This document shows, piece after piece, positions 53,320-61,046 of a DNA stretch of 64,000 bases. Each line of letters starts with the position of its first letter. Positions within the stretch are counted from its first letter, which is position 1. The translations under genes and the position numbers were made by a program. Under the pieces are notes generated by a model. It made no database searches and was not told the DNA's origin. It saw only the letters and a list, made by a program, of their open reading frames with translations. The stretch covers positions 930,001 to 994,000 of the forward strand of contig JACKLZ010000001.1 of assembly GCA_024235675.1 (NCBI GenBank). The letters run 5' to 3'. This stretch comes from Zoogloeaceae bacterium. GTDB taxonomy: Bacteria > Pseudomonadota > Gammaproteobacteria > Burkholderiales > Rhodocyclaceae.

Positions 53320-53344
53320 AAAAACCCGGTCGAACCGGGTTTTT
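53320..53344. terminator. bidirectional terminator between the HD-GYP gene and infA
   Basis: An 11-bp stem (53320-53330 with 53334-53344, core ACCCGGT/ACCGGGT) with a 3-base loop has A- and T-runs on its outer sides, fitting the convergent genes. Confidence 0.9.
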
Positions 53345-53361
53345 CACTGTATCGCAACCGC

Positions 53362-53604
53362 TCAATGCGGGCGGCGCTGCTGGACTTCCTTGTGGCGGAA
53401 GCTGATGCGCGCTTTGGACAGGTCGTAGGGCGACATTTCGAGCGTCACCCGATCACCGGCCAGGATCCGGATGCGGAACTTGCGCATCTTGCCCGAAGCG
53501 TAGGCTGCCACGTCCATGCCGTTGTCGAGTTTGACCAGAAAACGGGCATCGCGAAGCACTTCCTGCACTACACCTTCGAACTGGATCATTTCTTCTTTTG
53601 CCAT
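53362..53604 (-). CDS. infA: translation initiation factor IF-1 (stand-alone paralogue)
   Basis: IF-1 occupies the ribosomal A site during initiation. The 80-residue S1/OB-fold protein starts MAKEEMIQFEGVVQEVLRDA and has GKMRKFRIRILAGDRVTLEM and SPYDLSKARISFRHK. It is longer than the usual 72 residues, with a basic KEVQQRRPH tail, and diverges from the spc-operon copy, so it fits the second infA found alone in betaproteobacteria. It is separated from the neighbouring clusters by terminators and a long gap. Confidence 0.93.
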   Translation of the reverse strand: MAKEEMIQFEGVVQEVLRDARFLVKLDNGMDVAAYASGKMRKFRIRILAGDRVTLEMSPYDLSKARISFRHKEVQQRRPH

Positions 53605-54066
53605 AAATACGCTCTCCTAATCTGTTGTGGGTCCGGCGACGCCATCGGTGCGGCAGTCAAAAACACGCCCCTCACGACTGGCGAGCGCGCCGGTTTCAAT
53701 TCTTTAGCTGGCGGCAGGCAATTGTTGCCCGGTGCCGACGGGCAGCCCGGACAGACAACGACCGGACGCAATTGACGGGACCACGCCCGACGTTCCGGCC
53801 ACCCCGGCGCCTCAAAGGCCTGCCAGAATGGCGGGTAGGACGACGCTTATTGCGCCATGCTGATTCGCTGCGGCCACACAGTAATGGATTTGCGGCCGAG
53901 ATAAGGGCTTCATTCTACTCGATTTTTGTGCCTCGCACAAAAATCTCCGGCCGGGCCACGACAATTCACTGTCAGGTTTTCGCCCCCTGAACGGTCTGAA
54001 CCATCACAAGCCCGCCGGCCTGCCTTCTGGCCGCGGGGCAACCAATACAGGGAGCGCCGTAAGGCC
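53605..54066. other. 462-base gap upstream of the second arsenosugar-type block
   Basis: I see no gene here on either strand. The left end should hold the infA promoter (reverse strand). The right half holds an 11-bp hairpin (53921-53945) and then a GC-rich leader to the ATG at 54067. The block's promoter is expected near this hairpin, but no convincing -35/-10 pair is visible. Confidence 0.6.
53921..53945. repeat. 11-bp inverted repeat upstream of the VTT-FAD fusion gene
   Basis: GATTTTTGTGC (53921-53931) and GCACAAAAATC (53935-53945) are perfect complements with a 3-base spacer, 121 bases before the start. It is AT-rich in a GC-rich setting. It could be an operator for the cluster or a transcribed hairpin; it lacks a terminal T-run. 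Confidence 0.5.
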
Positions 54067-56217
54067 ATGAACAAGAAAAAACTCGGACTCGTCATTTTCC
54101 TGCTGGCCCTGGTCGCCAGTTACTTCATTTTTGATCTGGGGCGCTTTTTCAGCCTCGACTTCCTCAAGAGCCAGCAAGCGGCGATTGAAGCCTACCGCGT
54201 CGCCAACCCATGGACGACGGCCGGTATCTTCTTCGCCGTGTATGTCGCAGTGACCGCGCTGTCCTTTCCCGGTGCGGCCGTGCTCACCCTGGCCGCCGGT
54301 GCCATCTTCGGCCTCCTGACCGGCCTGATCATCGTCTCGTTTGCCTCATCCATCGGGGCAACGCTGGCCTTCCTGGCCTCGCGCTTCTTGCTGCGTGACT
54401 GGGTGCAAAACCGCTTCGGCGATCGCCTCAAGGCCTTGAACGCGGGCGTCAAGAAAGACGGCGCCTTCTACCTCTTTACGCTGCGCCTGGTGCCGGCCTT
54501 CCCGTTTTTTGTCATCAACCTGGTCATGGGCCTGACGCCCATCCGCGCCACCACCTTTTACTGGGTCAGCCAGATCGGCATGCTCGCCGGCACCATCGTG
54601 TATGTGAATGCCGGCACCCAACTGGGCCAGATCGACTCGCTCGCCGGCATCCTCTCGCCGGGGCTGATCGGCTCCTTCGTGCTGCTGGGCATCTTCCCGC
54701 TGATCGCCAAAAGAATTGTCGCCGCGGTGCAGGCCAAAAAGGTCTACGCCCAATGGGCTGACAAGAAGCCCGCCACCTTCGACCGCAACCTTGTCGTGAT
54801 CGGTGGCGGCTCGGCCGGCCTGGTGAGCGCCTATATCGCCGCGGCGGTGAAGTCGAAAGTCACCCTGATCGAGCGCCACAAGCTCGGCGGCGACTGCCTG
54901 AACACCGGCTGCGTGCCGTCCAAGGCGCTGATCCGCTCGGCCAAGTTTCTGTCGCACGTCGAGCGCGCCCGGGAGTTCGGCATCGATTCGGCCGAAGCGA
55001 AAATGGACTTCGCCAAGGTGATGGAACGCGTGCAGTCGGTGGTGAAGGCCATCGAGCCGCACGACTCGGTCGAGCGCTACACCGGCCTGGGCGTGGATGT
55101 GGTCGAAGGCTCGGCCAAAATCACCTCACCCTGGACGGTGGAAGTGAGCCACAACGATGGCCGGGTTGAGACGCTCAGCACGCGCGCCATTATCATCGCC
55201 ACCGGTGCTCGGCCCTTTGTGCCGCCGATCCCCGGTATCGAAGACATGGACTACCTGACTTCCGACAATCTGTGGGATCTGCGCGAACAACCGCGCCGCC
55301 TGCTGGTGCTCGGCGGCGGCCCGATCGGCAGCGAGCTGACACAAGCCTTTGCCCGCCTCGGCAGCCAGGTCACACAGGTGGAGATGCTGCCCCGCATCAT
55401 GTCGCGTGAAGACGAAGACGTCTCGCAGGAGGTGATGGCGCGCTTCATCGCTGAGGGCATCGACGTGCGTGTCGGCACGAAAGCCAAGCAGTTCGTGATC
55501 GAAGACGGCGAGAAAGTACTGATTGCCGAGCACGAAGGCAAGGATGTGCGCATCCCCTTCGACGCCGTGCTGGTCGCCGTCGGCCGCGCCGCCAATCTCA
55601 AGGGTTTCGGCCTCGAGGAGATGGGCATCCCGACCGGTAAAACGGTGGAGACCAACGCGCTTCTGCAAACGATCTACCCCAACATCTACGCCGCAGGCGA
55701 TGTTGCTGGCCCCTTCCAGTTCACGCATACCGCCGCCCATCAGGCGTGGTACGCCGCGGTCAATGCCTTGTTCGACCCGTTCAAGACCTTCAAGGCCGAC
55801 TACTCGGTGATCCCCTGGGCCACTTTTGTCGAGCCGGAAGTCGCCCGCGTGGGCCTGAACGAAGCCGACGCCAGGGCCGAGGGCATTGCCTACGAAGTCA
55901 CCAAGTTCGGCATCGACGATCTCGACCGCGCCATCGCCGACTCGGAAGCCCACGGCTTTGTGAAAGTGCTTACCGTGCCCGGCAAGGACCGCATCCTCGG
56001 CGTCACCATCGTCGGCGAACACGCCGGCGACCTGATCGCAGAATACGTGCTGGCCATGAAGCACGGCATCGGCCTGAACAAGATCCTCGGCACCATTCAC
56101 ATCTACCCGACCATGGCCGAGGCCAACAAATACGTCGCCGGCGAATGGAAGCGCGCCCATGCGCCGCAAAAATTGCTCGAATGGGTCGGCCGTTTCCACG
56201 CCTGGCGCCGTGCGTAA
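54067..56217 (+). CDS. VTT/TVP38-type membrane domain fused to FAD-dependent pyridine nucleotide-disulfide oxidoreductase
   Basis: A 716-residue two-part protein. Residues 1-225 are a VTT (DedA/SNARE-associated, TVP38/TMEM64) membrane domain: FPGAAVLTLAAGAIFGLLTG, then LRLVPAFPFFVINLVMGLTP. Residues about 235-716 are a class I flavin disulfide reductase resembling MerA and dihydrolipoamide dehydrogenase: VIGGGSAGLVSAYIAAAVKS, the redox pair Cys277/Cys282 in GGDCLNTGCVPSKALIR, LGGGPIGSELTQAFARLG for NAD(P), and the His/Glu pair in HIYPTMAEANKYV (His about 678). There is no N-terminal HMA domain and no C-terminal vicinal Cys pair, so mercury reduction is unlikely. It opens the DUF547-to-FAD run. 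Confidence 0.88.
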   Translation: MNKKKLGLVIFLLALVASYFIFDLGRFFSLDFLKSQQAAIEAYRVANPWTTAGIFFAVYVAVTALSFPGAAVLTLAAGAIFGLLTGLIIVSFASSIGATLAFLASRFLLRDWVQNRFGDRLKALNAGVKKDGAFYLFTLRLVPAFPFFVINLVMGLTPIRATTFYWVSQIGMLAGTIVYVNAGTQLGQIDSLAGILSPGLIGSFVLLGIFPLIAKRIVAAVQAKKVYAQWADKKPATFDRNLVVIGGGSAGLVSAYIAAAVKSKVTLIERHKLGGDCLNTGCVPSKALIRSAKFLSHVERAREFGIDSAEAKMDFAKVMERVQSVVKAIEPHDSVERYTGLGVDVVEGSAKITSPWTVEVSHNDGRVETLSTRAIIIATGARPFVPPIPGIEDMDYLTSDNLWDLREQPRRLLVLGGGPIGSELTQAFARLGSQVTQVEMLPRIMSREDEDVSQEVMARFIAEGIDVRVGTKAKQFVIEDGEKVLIAEHEGKDVRIPFDAVLVAVGRAANLKGFGLEEMGIPTGKTVETNALLQTIYPNIYAAGDVAGPFQFTHTAAHQAWYAAVNALFDPFKTFKADYSVIPWATFVEPEVARVGLNEADARAEGIAYEVTKFGIDDLDRAIADSEAHGFVKVLTVPGKDRILGVTIVGEHAGDLIAEYVLAMKHGIGLNKILGTIHIYPTMAEANKYVAGEWKRAHAPQKLLEWVGRFHAWRRA

Positions 56218-56230
56218 GGGAGACCAGACG

Positions 56231-57040
56231 ATGACACGCCTCAAGTCCCTCCTGCTGGCCGCCAGCCTCACCCTGCTCAGCGCCGCTGCGCAGGCCTTTG
56301 ATCACAGCCATGCCGCCTGGAACACGCTGCTCAAGCAACACGTCGTGGTCAATGCTGCAGGCAACGCATCGGCGGTGCGCTACGCCGCGCTGAAGAAGGA
56401 CCGCGCCCCGCTCAAGGCCTACCTCGACGCCGTATCGGCCGTCACGCCCGCCGAATACGCCAGCTGGCAGAAGCCGCAGCAACTCGCCTTCCTGATCAAC
56501 GCCTATAACGCCTACACGGTCGAACTGATCCTCACCCGCTATCCCGATCTGGCCTCAATCAAGGACCTCGGCAGCCTGTTCTCCTCGCCCTGGAAACAGA
56601 CATTCTTCACCCTGCTCGGTCAGGAAGATAGCCTGGACGGCATCGAACACGGCCGCATCCGCGCCGCCGGCGTCTTCGACGATCCGCGCATTCATGCCGC
56701 CGTGGTCTGCGCCTCGATCGGCTGCCCCATGCTGCGCAACGAAGCCTTCGTCGCCGAACGCCTCGACGCCCAACTCGAAGACGGCATGCGCCGCTTCCTC
56801 TCCGACCGCAGCCGCAACCGCTTCGACGCGACCAACAACACGCTCTACGTGTCAAAAATATTCGACTGGTACGCCGACGACTTCACCCGTGGCCACAAGG
56901 GTTTTGACTCACTCAAAGCCACCTTTGCCCACTATGCCGAGGCGCTCACCGATACGCCGGACGCCGCGAAAAAACTGCGCAGCAGCGCGCCGAAGATCGA
57001 GCACCTCGACTACGACTGGAGGCTCAACGATGCCCGCTAA
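56231..57040 (+). CDS. DUF547 domain protein, exported
   Basis: The 269-residue protein has a signal peptide (LKSLLLAASLTLLSAAAQA, cleavage near residue 22) and the DUF547 core: FLINAYNAYTVELILTRYPD, SLDGIEHGRIRAAGVFDDPR, and VCASIGCPMLRNEAFVAERL, with a conserved Cys that hints at a papain-like or transpeptidase-like fold. DUF547 proteins are common in rSAM/selenodomain clusters and otherwise uncharacterised. It starts 13 bases after the fusion gene and overlaps the next gene by 11 bases. Confidence 0.86.
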   Translation: MTRLKSLLLAASLTLLSAAAQAFDHSHAAWNTLLKQHVVVNAAGNASAVRYAALKKDRAPLKAYLDAVSAVTPAEYASWQKPQQLAFLINAYNAYTVELILTRYPDLASIKDLGSLFSSPWKQTFFTLLGQEDSLDGIEHGRIRAAGVFDDPRIHAAVVCASIGCPMLRNEAFVAERLDAQLEDGMRRFLSDRSRNRFDATNNTLYVSKIFDWYADDFTRGHKGFDSLKATFAHYAEALTDTPDAAKKLRSSAPKIEHLDYDWRLNDAR

Positions 57041-57761
57041 ACCGCTCCTCGCCCTCGCCGCCGCGCTGTGCGCCGGTGGCGTCACGGCCGCCGAATGCAC
57101 CGCCAGCAGCGGCCCCCTGCAAACCCCGCTGGTCGAGCTCTACACTTCCGAAGGCTGCAGCTCCTGCCCGCCGGCCGATCGCTGGCTGGGCACGCTCAAG
57201 CAATCGAGCGACACCGTCGCCATCGCCTACCATGTCGATTACTGGGACTACATCGGCTGGAAAGACCGTTTCGCCGAGCCGCGCAACGGCCAGCGCCAGC
57301 GCAACAAGGTGGCGCTCACCGGCGGACGCACGGTCTACACCCCGCAGATCATGATCAACGGCCGCGACAGCCGCGCCTGGCGCGGAAACGACCCGCTGGC
57401 CGGTGTCACCCGCGAGGCCGCCAAGGCACATATCCAGCTCACCGCAATCAAGACGCCCACCGGTGCCACGGTCAGCGTGCGCGCCACGGCGCCGAGCGAC
57501 CGCCAGACGCAGCTTGTTGTCACGCGCTATGAAAATGGTCATCGAAGTGAGGTCAAAGCCGGCGAAAATAGGGGCGAAACGCTCAGCCACAGCTTTGTGG
57601 TGCGCGACTGGGAGACCCGAGCCATGCCGAGCAACGCGCCGCTGAACGCCGATGTGCGCTTCCTGCCGCAAGAGAAATCCGGCGGCGTCGTCGCCTTTAT
57701 CGAAGACCTGCGCAGCGGCGAGGTGCTGCAAGCACTCGCCCTGCCCGACTGCCACAGCTGA
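57030..57761 (+). CDS. DUF1223 thioredoxin-fold protein, exported
   Basis: The 243-residue protein has a signal peptide (AKPLLALAAALCAGGVTAA) and a thioredoxin-like domain starting PLVELYTSEGCSSCPPADRW, with the CxxC motif typical of DUF1223; YHVDYWDYIGWKDRFAEP and GGRTVYTPQIMINGRDSRAW follow, as in the family. A periplasmic thiol-redox role is likely but unproven. It overlaps DUF547 by 11 bases and lies 8 bases before the first glycosyltransferase. Confidence 0.87.
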   Translation: MPAKPLLALAAALCAGGVTAAECTASSGPLQTPLVELYTSEGCSSCPPADRWLGTLKQSSDTVAIAYHVDYWDYIGWKDRFAEPRNGQRQRNKVALTGGRTVYTPQIMINGRDSRAWRGNDPLAGVTREAAKAHIQLTAIKTPTGATVSVRATAPSDRQTQLVVTRYENGHRSEVKAGENRGETLSHSFVVRDWETRAMPSNAPLNADVRFLPQEKSGGVVAFIEDLRSGEVLQALALPDCHS

Positions 57762-57769
57762 TCGCCCCC

Positions 57770-58465
57770 ATGCCCACACCGACGCTGTCGATCATCCTCC
57801 CCGTGCTCAACGAAGCCACCGGCATCGCGTCGGTGCTCGCCCCACTGCAAGCGCTGCGGGCAGCGGGTGTTGAGTTGATCGTGGTTGATGGCGGCAGCAC
57901 CGATGACACGGCAGCGCTCGCCGCGCCCCTGTGCGACCAGCTCATCAGCGCACCGCGCGGCCGCGCCAGCCAGATGAACGCCGGCGCTGCCGTGGCACAG
58001 GCAGACCGCCTGCTCTTTCTGCACGCCGACACCCGCCTGCCGCCGGGCGCCATCGCTGATATCCACGCCGCGCTCGACACGCGCATCTGGGGGCGCTTCG
58101 ATGTGCACATCGACGGCCAGCATCCGATGCTCAAGGTGGTCGCCGCGATGATGAACCTGCGCTCACGCCTCACCGGCATCGCCACTGGCGACCAGGCGAT
58201 CTTCGTCCGCCGCACCGCCTTCGATCAGATCGGCGGCTTCGCCGATCTGCCGCTGATGGAAGACATCGCCCTGTCGCGCCGCATGAAAGCCCTCGGCCGC
58301 CCGGCCTGTCTGCGCCAACGCGTCACCACCGCCGGCCGCCGCTGGGAGACCCACGGCGTGTTTCGCACCATTTTTCTGATGTGGCGGCTGCGTGCCGCCT
58401 ATGCGCTCGGTGCCAAGCCCGACGAACTCGCGAGACGCTATGGCTATGCCCCCCGTGAATCCTGA
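57770..58465 (+). CDS. TIGR04283-like glycosyltransferase (family 2)
   Basis: The 231-residue GT-A enzyme begins PTLSIILPVLNEATGIASVL, has VELIVVDGGSTDDTAALAAP, RASQMNAGAAVAQADRLLFL with the metal-binding HADTRLP, and GDQAIFVRRTAFDQIGGFAD. This matches the family called transferase 2, rSAM/selenodomain-associated, now often annotated as an arsenosugar biosynthesis glycosyltransferase. Donor and acceptor are unknown. It overlaps the next gene by 26 bases. Confidence 0.86.
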   Translation: MPTPTLSIILPVLNEATGIASVLAPLQALRAAGVELIVVDGGSTDDTAALAAPLCDQLISAPRGRASQMNAGAAVAQADRLLFLHADTRLPPGAIADIHAALDTRIWGRFDVHIDGQHPMLKVVAAMMNLRSRLTGIATGDQAIFVRRTAFDQIGGFADLPLMEDIALSRRMKALGRPACLRQRVTTAGRRWETHGVFRTIFLMWRLRAAYALGAKPDELARRYGYAPRES

Positions 58466-59081
58466 GCCGGTACACATCGCCATTTTCGCCAAGGCGCCTA
58501 TCGCCGGCACGGCCAAGACGCGACTCATCCCTGCGCTTGGCGCAGCCGGCGCCGCACGGCTGCATCGGCAACTGGTGCGCCACGCCGTGACCACCGCGCA
58601 CACCGCCATGATGGGCCCGGTCAGCCTGTGGTGCGCCCCCGACACCACGCACCGCTTCTTCCGCGCACTGACCGCGACCACCGGCATCGCTTTGCATGCT
58701 CAACACGGCGAGCACCTTGGCGAGCGCATGCATCACGCCCTCAGCGCCCTCACCGCCACCGGCCCAACGCTGCTGATCGGCACCGATTGCCCGATGCTTA
58801 CGCCAACCGTGCTGCAGGACTGCGCCACCGCCTTGCAGCGCGGCCACGACGCCGTATTCCTGCCGGCCGAAGATGGCGGCTACGCCCTGGTGGGCTTGCG
58901 TGCGCCGCAGCCCGCTGTGTTTCGGAATATCGACTGGGGCAGCGACGCCGTCATGGCGCAGACGCGCGAGCGCCTGCGCGAATGCGGCCTGCGCTGGGCG
59001 GAGCCCGCAACGGTGTGGGATGTCGACCGCCCGCAAGATCTCCTGCGGCTGCAGCAAAGCGCACTGCTGGTCGCGCGATGA
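58440..59081 (+). CDS. TIGR04282-like glycosyltransferase (DUF2064, CofC-like)
   Basis: The 213-residue protein has a nucleotidyl/glycosyltransferase-A fold resembling CofC: PVHIAIFAKAPIAGTAKTRL with the KTRL motif, LGERMHHALSALTATGPTLL, IGTDCPMLTPTVLQDCATAL, and VFLPAEDGGYALVGLRAPQP. This is the family called transferase 1, rSAM/selenodomain-associated. The start is uncertain between ATG codons at 58440 and 58446, both inside the end of the preceding gene. The two transferases are almost always paired. Confidence 0.86.
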   Translation: MAMPPVNPEPVHIAIFAKAPIAGTAKTRLIPALGAAGAARLHRQLVRHAVTTAHTAMMGPVSLWCAPDTTHRFFRALTATTGIALHAQHGEHLGERMHHALSALTATGPTLLIGTDCPMLTPTVLQDCATALQRGHDAVFLPAEDGGYALVGLRAPQPAVFRNIDWGSDAVMAQTRERLRECGLRWAEPATVWDVDRPQDLLRLQQSALLVAR

Positions 59082-59146
59082 CCCGGAACCCCTGCGCACT
59101 CCGCAAGTCACACCCCAGCCAAACCGCCCCGCCGGAGCGCCCAACC

Positions 59147-59881
59147 ATGTCTCACCGCACCGCATTGCGGCTGTGCCTCGTCCTCACGCTCGGCCTGCCG
59201 CTGAGCGCCCTGGCGACAAGCTCGCAGCCGCCACCGTTCGCCGATGCCCCTGCGGGCAAGCCCCCCGCCAGCTGGGTCCACACGCAAATCAACAAAGATC
59301 TGCCCAACACTGACTTCTCGATTGTCAGCGAGGCGAGCGGTCGCGTACTTCGGGCCTACTCGCAGGCGGCCGCCTCAAGCCTGGTACACACCCTGCCCGG
59401 CACGGTCGCGTCAAACACCCGGCTGCAGTGGCGCTGGAAGGTCTCTCAGGCCGTCCCGAAGTCAGCCATGGCCAGCAAGGCCACCGACGACTACGCCGCC
59501 CGCGTCTATGTCTTTTTCGACTACGACAAATCCCGCCTGCCCTTCACCGACCGGGTCAAGATCGACATGGCGCGCACCCTGTATGGCGCCGAGCTGCCCA
59601 CCGCGGCCTTGTGCTACGTGTGGGGCACCGCCGACGCAATCGGCGCGATTGGCCCCAACCCCTACACCGACCGCGTGCGCATGATCGTCCTCCAGCGTGG
59701 CGACGCCAAGGCCGGCCAATGGATGAGCGAATCTCGCGATCTGGCGGCCGACTTTCAGGCGGCATTCGGCGAGTCCGCGCCCGCCGTCACCGGCATCGCG
59801 CTCAGCGCCGATACCGACAACACTGGCGCCACGGTCGAAGCCCGCTTTGGCGACCTGCGCCTCGTCCCCGCCGCGCAATGA
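59147..59881 (+). CDS. DUF3047 domain protein, exported
   Basis: The 244-residue protein has a signal peptide (ALRLCLVLTLGLPLSALA, cleavage near residue 22) and the DUF3047 pattern: SEASGRVLRAYSQAAASSLV, TRLQWRWKVSQAVPKSAMAS, DDYAARVYVFFDYDKSRLPF and YVWGTADAIGAIGPNPYTDR. The family is predicted to be a beta-rich, carbohydrate-binding-like domain but has no known role. It ends in an ATGA overlap with the FAD oxidoreductase gene. Confidence 0.85.
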   Translation: MSHRTALRLCLVLTLGLPLSALATSSQPPPFADAPAGKPPASWVHTQINKDLPNTDFSIVSEASGRVLRAYSQAAASSLVHTLPGTVASNTRLQWRWKVSQAVPKSAMASKATDDYAARVYVFFDYDKSRLPFTDRVKIDMARTLYGAELPTAALCYVWGTADAIGAIGPNPYTDRVRMIVLQRGDAKAGQWMSESRDLAADFQAAFGESAPAVTGIALSADTDNTGATVEARFGDLRLVPAAQ

Positions 59882-60978
59882 AACGACTCGTCCTGCTCGG
59901 CGGCGGCCACGCCCATGTGTATGTGCTTGATGCGCTGGCCCGCGCACGCTTACCCGATACCGAAGTCACCCTCATCTCGCCCTACCCGCGGCAAATCTAC
60001 TCCGGCATGCTGCCCGGCTGGATCGCCGGTCACTACCACATTGACGAGACCGCCATCCCGCTCACGCCGCTGGCCGAACGCGCCGGCGTGCGTTTCAAGC
60101 AAGCCCGAGGTATCGGGCTGGATCTCGACGCCCGGCGCGTGCGCTGCGACGACGGCAGCGAAGTCGCCTTCGACCGGCTCTCCATCGACACCGGCCCGAC
60201 CACTGCCAGCGCACGCATCGCCGGCGGCACGCAGCACGGCATTGCGGTGCGCCCGATCGAAGACTTCGTCACCCGAATCGACGCGCTGATCGCCGCCGCC
60301 AGTGCCGACCCGGCCTGCTCGGCGGCCATCATCGGCAGCGGTGCGGCCGGCTTCGAGCTCGCCCTCGCCCTGCGCGCACGCCTGCCCAAACTGCCACTGA
60401 CGCTGATTGGCAGCACGGCCTTGCCACTCGACGGGCTTCCCGGCCGGTTGCAGCGCCGGGCCCGCCGCCTGCTCGATGCGCGCCACATCGACTGGGTCGG
60501 CCGTCACCGCGCGCAAAACATCGACACCGACGGCGTCTGGCTGGACGATGGCCAACACGTCCGTGCCAGCCATGTGCTACAGGTCACCGGCGCCGCCGCG
60601 CCCGAGTGGCCGGCGCAGTCCGGCCTGGCCACCGACGCGGGCGGCTTCATTCGCGTCGGCCCGACGCTGCAATCAATCTCCCACCCCTTCGTCTTCGCCG
60701 CCGGCGACGTGGCTGCCTACGCCGATCCGCGCCCCAAGTCCGGCGTGTTCGCCGTTCGCGCCGGGCCGCCGCTGGCCGACAATCTGCGTCGCAACATCAC
60801 GGGCGACACGCTCCAGCGCTGGCAAGCGCAGCGCCGCGCGCTCTATCTGATCAGCACCGGCGATCGGCGTGCCCTCGCTGCGTGGGGGCCCTTGTCGATC
60901 GAAGGCGCATGGGTGTGGCGCTGGAAAGACCATATTGACCGCGCCTTCATGGCCCGCTTCAGCCAGCGCGACATGTGA
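59878..60978 (+). CDS. FAD-dependent oxidoreductase of the SelD N-terminal-like (TIGR03169) type
   Basis: The 366-residue flavoprotein has the FAD-binding start KRLVLLGGGHAHVYVLDALA, SPYPRQIYSGMLPGWIAGHY, a second nucleotide site AAIIGSGAAGFELALALRAR, FVFAAGDVAAY and the KSGVFAVRAGPPLADNLR segment. This is the NDH-2-like family that in some bacteria is fused to the N-terminus of selenophosphate synthase. SelD itself is not attached and no selD is in the window. It is the last gene of the overlapping run. Its electron donor and acceptor are unknown. Confidence 0.88.
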   Translation: MKRLVLLGGGHAHVYVLDALARARLPDTEVTLISPYPRQIYSGMLPGWIAGHYHIDETAIPLTPLAERAGVRFKQARGIGLDLDARRVRCDDGSEVAFDRLSIDTGPTTASARIAGGTQHGIAVRPIEDFVTRIDALIAAASADPACSAAIIGSGAAGFELALALRARLPKLPLTLIGSTALPLDGLPGRLQRRARRLLDARHIDWVGRHRAQNIDTDGVWLDDGQHVRASHVLQVTGAAAPEWPAQSGLATDAGGFIRVGPTLQSISHPFVFAAGDVAAYADPRPKSGVFAVRAGPPLADNLRRNITGDTLQRWQAQRRALYLISTGDRRALAAWGPLSIEGAWVWRWKDHIDRAFMARFSQRDM

Positions 60979-61046
60979 GGCGACTTTCGATCGACGGCGT
61001 TTGGGGGCACAATGGACCGCTAACAATTATTCGACTCGCTTTCCCC

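Noticed and set aside
54067..56217. Mercuric reductase annotation
   Set aside because: There is no HMA domain and no C-terminal Cys-Cys pair; the N-terminus is a membrane VTT domain and no mer genes are near.
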